From Lachnospiraceae bacterium (lineage in GTDB: Bacteria > Bacillota > Clostridia > Lachnospirales > Lachnospiraceae), in NCBI GenBank assembly GCA_022791755.1, contig JAAVZR010000009.1, forward strand, positions 30,411 through 94,410: a stretch of DNA of 64,000 nt, read 5' to 3'. This document shows, one piece after another, positions 7,939 to 16,213 of the stretch. The translations under genes were made by a program, and so were the position numbers. Under the pieces are notes generated by a model. That model worked only from the letters and a program-made list of their open reading frames with translations, did not search any database and was not told where the DNA came from. How positions within the stretch are numbered: the stretch's first letter is position 1; the number at the start of each line of letters is the position of its first letter.

Positions 7939-8832
7939 ATGGATAATAGTGTAAGTGTAATCATTCCATTTTATGAAGGGGTAGAATGGCTTTGTGAAGC
8001 TGTTGAAAGCGTGTTAAATCAGACGTATGCCGTTTCGGAAATAATAGTTGTAAATGATGGATCCAGGGAATCCGTAGAATATTTTTTGGAGAAGTATGGA
8101 GAAAAGATAATTTATATTTATAAAGAAAATGGCGGTCCTGCGTCGGCGCGCAATATGGGAATAGAGAGATCTACGGGGAAGTTCATAGCCTTTTTAGATT
8201 CTGATGATTTATGGCTTCCCAGAAAATTGGAATTACAAATTTTCGCTATGAAAAGTAAGAATGCTGTGTGGTCGCATACAGGATATGAAACATTTGATAC
8301 CTTAAGTAAAAACAAAGACACAGTTAAGCGAGTTTCTATATCTGAGTTTTCAGGTGATATTTTTCCTAAAATGTTATATTTTAATCCGCTGGCAACACCT
8401 GGGATCGTTATTGATGGGGAATTGCTCAGAAATAATATAAATTGGAGATTTAATAAAGATATGCGCTATGGACAAGATCAGTATTTATGGATGTGCATAG
8501 CTCCAAAACATGAAATATTGGCAATAGATGAAGTACTTGTACGGGTACGAATGCGAGGGAATAATGCTGCTTTGCGAGCCAGAGTGCAATTACGAGCCAA
8601 GGCTATTATTTACGATAATATACTAAAAGGCAACCGGGAATATTTAGGGCAGCTGTCTTTTATTGGAAAGAGTGCCTTTGGCTTATGTATATGTGGCGAA
8701 AAGATATTGACTTTTTTTGAAAAGAAAACTGAAAAGAATACGGTTATCTTAGAAAACATATCAAGATGCTTGTATATATTGCCGTGGTGCATGTTTAAGA
8801 TAGCATATATCTATTGTAGGCATAAAGAGTAA
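7939..8832 (+). CDS. Glycosyltransferase family 2
   Basis: About 297 aa with a GT-A fold: VSVIIPFYEGVEWLCEAVESVLNQTY, VVNDGS, GPASARNMGIE and the metal-binding FLDSDD. It transfers an activated sugar to the growing lipid-linked repeat unit at the cytoplasmic membrane face. The ATG at 7939 is preferred because AAGAGG lies upstream and because the longer frame would overlap the epimerase and add a non-homologous leader. Donor and acceptor are not readable. Confidence 0.8.
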   Translation: MDNSVSVIIPFYEGVEWLCEAVESVLNQTYAVSEIIVVNDGSRESVEYFLEKYGEKIIYIYKENGGPASARNMGIERSTGKFIAFLDSDDLWLPRKLELQIFAMKSKNAVWSHTGYETFDTLSKNKDTVKRVSISEFSGDIFPKMLYFNPLATPGIVIDGELLRNNINWRFNKDMRYGQDQYLWMCIAPKHEILAIDEVLVRVRMRGNNAALRARVQLRAKAIIYDNILKGNREYLGQLSFIGKSAFGLCICGEKILTFFEKKTEKNTVILENISRCLYILPWCMFKIAYIYCRHKE

Positions 8833-8853
8833 AAAATGAAGTGGAGAAAATAG

Positions 8854-10167
8854 ATGAATGAAATGTCAAAAGCATATAAATTGCCAATGAAGGTAATACA
8901 GATCTATTTGTTTACTACCATTATACTCTATGTTTTTGGTCCATGGCAGTGGAAAGATTTAAATATGGCCCTGACCGTAGGCTTGCTTCTGAGTTACCAG
9001 ACAGCACTATATTTGGGGTATAGATACAGTTCAATAGGTTATATGAAACGTAAGACAAGAACGGTTTATTTCAGTAAACATGCATTACAAATGATAATTT
9101 TGCTCGGCTTTGCTGTGACTTTATTGCAATGTATCAGGACAATAGGGTCTGTTAATATTTCTTCGATTCTAAAGCAGGTTTTACAGGGCTTGACAGATGC
9201 GGCATCTCAGTACAGGGCGAGCAAAGAAGTAACGAATAAATTTGGAGGTGCGGCTGCAACTTATTTTATTGTTTTAACAGCACCTATCACCTGGATGGCG
9301 ATACCATTATCTATCCGGCATTTTAAGGAGCTGAATATGCTCTTCAGGGTAATTGCCATTGCCAATATTTTTCTGGAGGTTTCCAGATGGCTTGCTATCG
9401 GTACGAATAAGGGAATTATTGATATCTTAATTATTGCGGTATGCATGATTTATTTAAACAGTATTGCTAAATGTATTAAAAAAAGGAGTAATCTAAATAA
9501 AAGTAAGACACATATATTAATTATAGGAGTTGTTCTGACAGTCATAGGACTCTATATTTTTGAAAACAATGTTGGTAGTCGTATTAATAGTAACTGGAGA
9601 AATTATGAGATTACTAATGGCAATACACCGATAAATTATGATTCTCTGTTAATGCAATTACTGCCTCCCGGATTAAGTACCATATTAATACTTGTTGCAT
9701 CCTATTTGACTCAGGGATACTATGCATTTTCTTTATGCCGGTCTGTTGAATGGATTCCTATGTTTGGAACAGGAAATTCGATGTTTATAATAGAAAATAT
9801 TCGGGATCTGTTTGGATTTAGTTTGTATGATTATACATATCAGACGAGAATAGCATGCTTTAATTGGGACCCGTTTGTAAACTGGCATTCATTTTATGTA
9901 TGGTTAGCAAATGATTTCAGTATTATAGGTGTTATTTTCGTTATGTTTATATTGGGATATCTTTTTTGCCAGGTAGTTCAGGATGCCATCATAAAAGGCG
10001 ACGACCTGGCGATTGTTTTGTTTTGCTTATTTGCGATCATGTTTATTTACTTACCGGCAAACAATCAAATACTGTCATATCCCACAACATTCATGGCTTT
10101 TTGGGTGATATTGATTATTTGGAAGATTACAAGAAAGTATAAGTTGCGCATTGGAAGTAAAGTGTAA
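8854..10167 (+). CDS. Wzy-type oligosaccharide repeat-unit polymerase
   Basis: The 437-aa protein is hydrophobic throughout, with roughly ten to twelve membrane segments and a large polar loop near residues 240-300 (NNVGSRINSNWRNYEITNG). It shows no enzyme motif beyond the O-antigen polymerase-like layout. In a Wzx/Wzy pathway such a protein links lipid-borne repeat units on the outer face. The call rests on topology and on its place between glycosyltransferase genes; sequence families of Wzy are very divergent. It is followed after 2 nt by the next glycosyltransferase. Confidence 0.65.
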   Translation: MNEMSKAYKLPMKVIQIYLFTTIILYVFGPWQWKDLNMALTVGLLLSYQTALYLGYRYSSIGYMKRKTRTVYFSKHALQMIILLGFAVTLLQCIRTIGSVNISSILKQVLQGLTDAASQYRASKEVTNKFGGAAATYFIVLTAPITWMAIPLSIRHFKELNMLFRVIAIANIFLEVSRWLAIGTNKGIIDILIIAVCMIYLNSIAKCIKKRSNLNKSKTHILIIGVVLTVIGLYIFENNVGSRINSNWRNYEITNGNTPINYDSLLMQLLPPGLSTILILVASYLTQGYYAFSLCRSVEWIPMFGTGNSMFIIENIRDLFGFSLYDYTYQTRIACFNWDPFVNWHSFYVWLANDFSIIGVIFVMFILGYLFCQVVQDAIIKGDDLAIVLFCLFAIMFIYLPANNQILSYPTTFMAFWVILIIWKITRKYKLRIGSKV

Positions 10168-10169
10168 TT

Positions 10170-11438
10170 ATGAAGAATATTGTTGTTTTGCTTAGAAATT
10201 ATAAACCCTATAATTCTGCTATTGGGATATGCATGAGTAATGTGATTGATATATTGAAAAAAAACGCTCATATCTATGTGATCTGCGAAAAAACTAAGAT
10301 AAATGAGGAAAACCGGGAAATCATCGAGGGAGAAACGGTTATTAGATTTTTATCCAGGCAGTCATATTTCAGGAAAAAAAATGAAAATAAGATAGAAAGT
10401 TCAGAGGGATTTAAAAAAAAGTGGTACTTTTTTATGCTTCAAATGATCCGGTTTGCATACAATATAAAATTTCTGTTATCAAAACATAGCATTCAGACAG
10501 ACTTGGCAGATTGCTTCTTCACTGCGTTAGAGTCGATACCGGATAAAATAGACATGATAGTCCCGACATGTATGCCTGTCGAATCGCTTATGGCAGCACA
10601 TCGTTATTGTTCCATTCATAAAGAAGTGTTTTTTTTGCCGGTTCTGTTTGATAAGTTTGCAGACAACGGAACTCTGCATCGATTTACTTTTAATAAGAAG
10701 TTAAAATGGAAAGCAAACCAGAGCATAGAGTATGAAGCTTTTTCTGATATTCAATGCAGGAAAATTTTATATGTCGAGGCCTGGGAAAATTATCTCAAAC
10801 AAAATTATCCTCAGATTTTAAAGAAAATCGTTTTGATAGAGCATCCTCTTTTAAAACCAATCACTACGGATTTGAACGTTAATTTTGAAAAAGACAGAAT
10901 TAATTGTGTGTACACGGGGACGTTAACCGTCGCTGGAAGAAATCCTTTGGCCGCATTGGAAATGATAAAAAGGCTGCATAAAATTAACCGTCGAATAAAA
11001 TTTCATGTATATGGATCCGGGGACGCATTACCCATTGTCAAACGATTTACTTCCGAGGATAGAAATGTATTTGAATTGCATGGTGCGGTTTCTTCGGAAA
11101 AGGCACATGCGGCAATGAAAAATGCTCAGATTTTAATATCGATTGGTAATGAAGATATCACACAGACTCCAAGTAAAATATTTGAATATATGTCCTGCGG
11201 CAAAATCATTATCCATATTGCCAAAAAAGAAGAGGATCCGGTTCTGGAGGTGTTAAGAAAATATCCTCTGTCGCTTTGCTTTGTGGAGAAAAAAGACAAG
11301 ATTCAGCAGCAGGTTGAAGAAGCAAATGATTTTATCGTTAAAAATTTAGATACTCATGTAAGTTATGAGAAAATCAGAGAAGTATTTCCGACGGCATTAC
11401 CGGAATATACGTCAAATTTAATTATAAGTGAGTGTTAA
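10170..11438 (+). CDS. Glycosyltransferase family 4-like
   Basis: The 422-aa protein has a GT-B layout. The divergent N-terminal half begins IVVLLRNYKPYNSAIG. The C-terminal half has INCVYTGTLTVAGRNPLAALEMI, FHVYGSGD, ELHGAVSSEKAHAAM and the nucleotide-binding TPSKIFEYMSCGKIIIHI. It probably adds one sugar of the repeat unit. The gene is AT-rich like the rest of the operon. Substrate unknown. Confidence 0.75.
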   Translation: MKNIVVLLRNYKPYNSAIGICMSNVIDILKKNAHIYVICEKTKINEENREIIEGETVIRFLSRQSYFRKKNENKIESSEGFKKKWYFFMLQMIRFAYNIKFLLSKHSIQTDLADCFFTALESIPDKIDMIVPTCMPVESLMAAHRYCSIHKEVFFLPVLFDKFADNGTLHRFTFNKKLKWKANQSIEYEAFSDIQCRKILYVEAWENYLKQNYPQILKKIVLIEHPLLKPITTDLNVNFEKDRINCVYTGTLTVAGRNPLAALEMIKRLHKINRRIKFHVYGSGDALPIVKRFTSEDRNVFELHGAVSSEKAHAAMKNAQILISIGNEDITQTPSKIFEYMSCGKIIIHIAKKEEDPVLEVLRKYPLSLCFVEKKDKIQQQVEEANDFIVKNLDTHVSYEKIREVFPTALPEYTSNLIISEC

Positions 11439-11456
11439 GGGATAAGGGAGAAAAAT

Positions 11457-12776
11457 ATGTCGCTGTATGAAAAGATTGTTAATAAAGACGAAAAAATTGC
11501 ACTGGTCGGCTTAGGATATGTCGGCATGCCGATCGCAGTGGCTTTTGCAAAAAAAGCAAATGTTATTGGATATGATTTAAATGCGAGGAAAATTGAACTT
11601 TACAGACAGGGGATGGATCCGACAAAAGAGGTGGGAGAGGAGGGCATGAGGGCTACCACGGTTGAATTTACCGCAGATGAAAAAAAACTGCGGGAAGCAA
11701 AATTTATTATCATTGCGGTTCCCACTCCTGTGAATACAGATCATACCCCAGATTTGACTCCGGTTATTGGCGCGTCTGAGATTGTAGGTCGTAATCTGAC
11801 CAAAGGCGCGATTGTCGTATATGAGTCAACGGTTTATCCGGGATGCACGGAAGACATCTGTATTCCGATTCTGGAAAAGGAATCCGGATTGAAGTGCGGC
11901 GCGGATTTCAAAATTGGTTATTCGCCGGAACGTATTAATCCTGGCGATAAGATACATCGTCTGGAAAACATTCATAAAATTGTTTCAGGTATGGACGCGG
12001 AATCACTTGAAGAAATTAAGAATATATATAATCTTGTTATAGAAGTTGGAACATACCCCGTTTCCAATATTAAAACAGCAGAAGCGATCAAAGTTGTTGA
12101 AAACAGTCAGCGTGATATCAACATTGCTTTTATGAATGAACTGGCGATGGTTTTTGACAGAATGGGTATCGATACAAACGAAGTTGTCGATGGTATGAAT
12201 ACAAAATGGAATGCACTTGGCTTTCGTCCAGGCCTTGTAGGAGGGCATTGTATCGGAGTAGATCCATATTATTTTACGTATGAAGCAGAAAAACTTGGGT
12301 ATCACAGTCAGATTATTTTAAATGGCCGCATCGTAAATGACAGTATGGGAGATTATATTGCTGATGCCGCAGTAAAACAGATGATTGTTGCAGGCCAGGC
12401 CCCGAAAAAATCAAAGGTTGTTATTTTGGGGCTGACATTTAAGGAAAACTGCCCTGATATAAGAAACAGTAAAGTGAAAGATGTGATTAAGAGGCTTAGA
12501 ATATACGGAATCAACCCTGTTATAATAGACCCCTGGGCTGATGAAGAGGATGCCATAAGGGAATATGGCATTGAACTGAAACATATGGAAGATGCCAAAG
12601 ATGCCGACAGTATAATTATTACAGTTGCTCACAATGAATTTAAGAATATGAGTCTTAAATATATGAAAGATATTTATAAAGACGGACCAGATGATGAAAA
12701 AGTGTTAATTGATGTCAAGGGGATCTTTAAAGTTTCGGATCTGGAGTCGTCAGGAATTAGATACTGGAGACTGTAA
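11457..12776 (+). CDS. UDP-HexNAc 6-dehydrogenase (TviB/WbpA-like nucleotide sugar dehydrogenase)
   Basis: The 439-aa enzyme has an N-terminal NAD fold (ALVGLGYVGMPIA), VPTPVNTDHTPDL, YESTVYPGCTE, GYSPERINPGD, the catalytic cysteine in GGHCIGVDPYY and the C-terminal domain with LGLTFKENCPDIRNSK. Such enzymes oxidise C6 of UDP-GlcNAc or UDP-GalNAc twice to the uronic acid, using NAD+. The VNTDHTPDLTPV and SPERINPGDK forms fit the Vi-antigen TviB/WbpA branch better than plain UDP-glucose dehydrogenase. The polymer is therefore probably acidic. Substrate assignment is inferred. Confidence 0.8.
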   Translation: MSLYEKIVNKDEKIALVGLGYVGMPIAVAFAKKANVIGYDLNARKIELYRQGMDPTKEVGEEGMRATTVEFTADEKKLREAKFIIIAVPTPVNTDHTPDLTPVIGASEIVGRNLTKGAIVVYESTVYPGCTEDICIPILEKESGLKCGADFKIGYSPERINPGDKIHRLENIHKIVSGMDAESLEEIKNIYNLVIEVGTYPVSNIKTAEAIKVVENSQRDINIAFMNELAMVFDRMGIDTNEVVDGMNTKWNALGFRPGLVGGHCIGVDPYYFTYEAEKLGYHSQIILNGRIVNDSMGDYIADAAVKQMIVAGQAPKKSKVVILGLTFKENCPDIRNSKVKDVIKRLRIYGINPVIIDPWADEEDAIREYGIELKHMEDAKDADSIIITVAHNEFKNMSLKYMKDIYKDGPDDEKVLIDVKGIFKVSDLESSGIRYWRL

Positions 12777-12827
12777 GATAGAAAACGGTATTAAGTAAAT
12801 ATAGCAGAAGGAGAAGGAAGCATACCT

Positions 12828-14234
12828 ATGTTTTGTAAAAAGAAAACGATAATGGATATTCTCAGGGTTTCCGTGAGTAATATCATAAAATTGTTATCGG
12901 GCATTTTAGTAGGCTTCTTACTTCCCAGAATTATCGGAGTTACTGATTATGGGTATTATAAGACATTTACATTATACTCTACTTATGTAGGTTTATTTCA
13001 TCTGGGAATCTGCGACGGAATATACTTAAAATATGGCGGTAAAAATTACGAGGAGCTAGATAAAAAAAAGTTTCGTAAATACAGCTGTTTTTTTGTAATA
13101 GTTGAAGGAATAATTGCTTTAATAATAATGATCTGCGGCGCTGTGTTTTTAGCGGGAGAATATCGTTTTATATTTATCTGCTTATCAGCGTACCTCTTTT
13201 TTACAAATATTACCGGATATTATCAGATTATATCACAGATCACCAGTAGGTTTCGTGAGCTTTCCCACAGAAATGTAATTCAGTCCTTGCTAATGGCTGT
13301 CTCCGTTGTAGGGATATGGGCGATTAATAAGTATTTTGAGATAAAGATTTCCTATCGGATATACACGCTTATATATATTTTTATCACAGCTGTTCTTGCG
13401 GTGTGGTATATGGGTACATATAGGGATATTTCTTTTGGAAATCGAGATAAAACTTATAAAGTCAGCGGAGATATTTATTGTTTTATAAGAACAGGTTTCC
13501 CATTGACCGTGGCAAATTTGTGTTCCTCTCTGATTCTGACGTTAGACAGACAATTTGTAAATGTTTTGTTTGACACAGATACATATGCGGTGTATGCGTT
13601 TGCCTACAATATGTTATCGCTGGTTACGACTGCAATAGCAGCTGTTTCTACGGTAATTTATCCCGAATTAAAACAGAAAGATGAGAAGAAATTATTTGAA
13701 TTATATCCCTTTTTGCTCATGGTAGTTTTATGCCTGGTGTTCGCATGCCTTACGATATATTTTCCTTTATGCGCATTTGTCGAATGGTTTTTGCCAAAGT
13801 ATACAGGATCAATAAGAATATTCAGAGTGATTTTTCCTGGGTTAGCGATCAGCTCTGCTGTGACAATTATTATACATAATTATTATAAAGCTATTGGACG
13901 CAGTTTTTCGTTTTTTATAAAAAGTATTGTAGTTCTGATAACGTCAACAATAGCGAATGCTATAGCATACGTTTTTTGGGGAACGACAATTTCTGTTTCT
14001 GTTGCATCGATTATATGTATGATTTTTTGGTACTTATTTACGGAAAGACTGATTATACGGGAATTTAAGGTTCTCTGGAAGAAGAATTGCTTATATTTGA
14101 TCGTAATGATATTTGCATTTTATACTGTGAGTTTAGTGAATAATTATTTGCTTGGATGTCTTTTGTATATAGCATTTTTTGGAATAATTACCTTTGGTTT
14201 TTACAGAAGACAAATTGGCAATGTAAGAAGATGA
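12828..14234 (+). CDS. Wzx-type polysaccharide flippase
   Basis: The 468-aa integral membrane protein has about 12-14 hydrophobic segments. Its N-terminus is typical of the MOP/polysaccharide exporter family (SNIIKLLSGILVGFLLPRIIGVTDYGYYKTFTLYSTY). It would flip the undecaprenyl-linked repeat unit across the membrane for Wzy. It is the last gene of the AT-rich operon, and the composition changes sharply right after it. A weak CCGGCT...AGCCGG hairpin lies at about 14261-14288 but has no T run. Confidence 0.8.
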   Translation: MFCKKKTIMDILRVSVSNIIKLLSGILVGFLLPRIIGVTDYGYYKTFTLYSTYVGLFHLGICDGIYLKYGGKNYEELDKKKFRKYSCFFVIVEGIIALIIMICGAVFLAGEYRFIFICLSAYLFFTNITGYYQIISQITSRFRELSHRNVIQSLLMAVSVVGIWAINKYFEIKISYRIYTLIYIFITAVLAVWYMGTYRDISFGNRDKTYKVSGDIYCFIRTGFPLTVANLCSSLILTLDRQFVNVLFDTDTYAVYAFAYNMLSLVTTAIAAVSTVIYPELKQKDEKKLFELYPFLLMVVLCLVFACLTIYFPLCAFVEWFLPKYTGSIRIFRVIFPGLAISSAVTIIIHNYYKAIGRSFSFFIKSIVVLITSTIANAIAYVFWGTTISVSVASIICMIFWYLFTERLIIREFKVLWKKNCLYLIVMIFAFYTVSLVNNYLLGCLLYIAFFGIITFGFYRRQIGNVRR

Positions 14235-14317
14235 AAAACCGTAAAAAATTTCATCTGGATAGCCGGCTTAAGTAAATGGCCCAGCCGGGAAACTCCTCCA
14301 TTTCACAAAATCTTTAC

Positions 14318-14346
14318 TTGTAACCTCCCCTAATCTCCTGTATAAT
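14318..14346 (+). promoter_or_regulatory. Promoter of clpX variant
   Basis: TTGTAA at 14318-14323, a 17-base spacer, then a perfect TATAAT at 14341-14346. The start codon lies 29 bases further on, with AGAAGGAGA in between. Confidence 0.75.
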
Positions 14347-14374
14347 TGCCATACAGAAGGAGAATGATACGCCC

Positions 14375-15937
14375 ATGAGTGAAGAATACAAAGACACGGA
14401 AGAATCCAGGGAAACCAGGGACCTCAAAGATACCGAAAATACAAAAGAAAGCACACATACACAGGCGGCTGTGGCTGACGGGGAGGAAAAGAGCGGCGGG
14501 GACGGATCCGGCCAGGGCACATCCCACAGTACTAAATCCCCCTCTGGTACGTCAGGAAGCGCCGCCTCTCACTCCGACGACGATGACGCCTACGAAAAAG
14601 TATGCTTCATCTGCCGTCGTCCTGAGAGCCGGACCGGGCGCCTGGTGCGTATGCCCGGCAATATGGACGTCTGCCCCGACTGTATGCAGAAGGCGTTTAA
14701 TATGCTACAGAACGGGAATCTGTCAGACTATCAGGAGATTCTGAAGAACTATCCGAATCTGGGGAAGGATCTGCTTAATCTCAATGAGCTGGGATTAAAC
14801 AGCCCCGAGGTGCCTAAGAGGCAGAAGCTCAAGAAGAAAAAGCCAAAGGAAGAGACGGAGAAGCCCCGGTTTGACAGAAAGCAGATCCCGGCGCCTCATC
14901 AGATGAAGGCTCAGCTGGACGAATATGTGGTGGGGCAGGAGCAGGCCAAAAAGGCAGTATCTGTGGCTGTGTATAACCACTATAAAAGGATCACGGCCGA
15001 TCTGTCCGACGGTGTGGAGATCGAGAAATCGAATATGCTTCTTCTGGGGCCTACCGGCAGCGGGAAGACCTATCTGGTAAAGACCTTAGCCAGGCTCCTG
15101 AATGTCCCCCTGGCCGTTGCCGACGCCACCTCCCTGACAGAGGCCGGTTATATCGGCGACGATATCGAGAGTGTGGTTACGAAGCTTCTGGCCGCGGCGG
15201 ATAACGATGTGGAGCGGGCAGAGCATGGCATTATCTATATTGATGAGATCGACAAGATCGCGAAGAAGAAGAATACCACCACCCGGGATGTGAGCGGAGA
15301 ATCGGTACAGCAGGAGCTTTTAAAGATGCTGGAGGGCTCTAATGTGGAAGTTCCTGTGGGCTCTAACAGCAAGAACGCCATGGTGCCGATGACCACGGTG
15401 AATACGTCAAACATCCTCTTCATCTGCGGCGGCGCGTTTCCGGATCTGGAAGATATCATAAAGGCGCGGCTCAATGAAAAGGCGGGTATCGGTTTTGGCG
15501 CGGCTCTTAAGGACAATTTTGAGAAAAAGGACATTCTGTCAAAGGCCACTACGGAGGATCTGCGCCGGTTTGGCATGATTCCGGAGTTTCTGGGACGGCT
15601 CCCCGTGCTGGTGGCGCTGGAGCCCCTTACAAAAGAGTACATGCTGCGGATTCTGAAGGAACCCCGCAATGCCATCATTCGTCAGTACCAGAAGCTTCTG
15701 GCTATGGATGAGGTGCGGCTGATATTCGAGGAGGAGGCGCTGGAGCTCATCGCAGAGAGAGCCATGGAGAAGGAGACAGGAGCCAGGGCGCTGCGCTCGA
15801 TTATTGAAGAATATATGATGGATATCATGTATGAGATTCCCAAGGATGATAATATCGGGAGCGTCACGATTACCAGAGAGTATCTGGAGCATACCGGCGG
15901 TCCCCGGATTGCCATGCGGGGGATGGAGCTGCTGTAG
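14375..15937 (+). CDS. clpX: ClpX-like AAA+ unfoldase with low-complexity N-terminal extension
   Basis: 520 aa, about 90 longer than usual ClpX. Residues 1-72 are Glu/Thr/Ser/Gly-rich. A C4 zinc finger (Cys77, 80, 100, 103) follows, then the AAA+ domain with GPTGSGKT (about 226-233), IIYIDEID (about 286-293) and VSGESVQQELLKMLEG. The ClpP-docking IGFG loop is kept and the pore loop reads GYIGDD instead of GYVGED. The substrate-gripping RKH loop of standard ClpX appears to be replaced by GSNSKNAMVPMTTV. ClpX unfolds proteins and feeds them to ClpP. No clpP or tig is adjacent, so this may be a second, specialised ClpX. The ATG at 14375 is the first in-frame start after the promoter. Confidence 0.85.
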   Translation: MSEEYKDTEESRETRDLKDTENTKESTHTQAAVADGEEKSGGDGSGQGTSHSTKSPSGTSGSAASHSDDDDAYEKVCFICRRPESRTGRLVRMPGNMDVCPDCMQKAFNMLQNGNLSDYQEILKNYPNLGKDLLNLNELGLNSPEVPKRQKLKKKKPKEETEKPRFDRKQIPAPHQMKAQLDEYVVGQEQAKKAVSVAVYNHYKRITADLSDGVEIEKSNMLLLGPTGSGKTYLVKTLARLLNVPLAVADATSLTEAGYIGDDIESVVTKLLAAADNDVERAEHGIIYIDEIDKIAKKKNTTTRDVSGESVQQELLKMLEGSNVEVPVGSNSKNAMVPMTTVNTSNILFICGGAFPDLEDIIKARLNEKAGIGFGAALKDNFEKKDILSKATTEDLRRFGMIPEFLGRLPVLVALEPLTKEYMLRILKEPRNAIIRQYQKLLAMDEVRLIFEEEALELIAERAMEKETGARALRSIIEEYMMDIMYEIPKDDNIGSVTITREYLEHTGGPRIAMRGMELL

Positions 15938-16014
15938 GGGAGACGGGTGTCTCCATACCGGCGGCGTATGAATGATATGTGATCCGTAACGATAAAACAG
16001 AATAATAGAAAACG

Positions 16015-16052
16015 GCGGCTTCTGAGGTAAGAATACTTCAGGAGCCGCTTTT
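16015..16052 (+). terminator. Terminator after clpX variant
   Basis: Stem GCGGCTTCTGA paired with TCAGGAGCCGC (16015-16048), followed by TTTTGT. Confidence 0.8.
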
Positions 16053-16213
16053 GTCTCTACGACCAGATGGAAGATCTTTTTGGCTTTTGGAGTATATCCA
16101 CAGCTTTTAAAGCATTGGGAGATAGGTTCTTTGTATGGAAAACAGTAAAAAGTAACCCTCCCCGCGCCCCAGGCATAAAATAAAAAAAGACTACGGTTTG
16201 TCGGAGATTTGTC

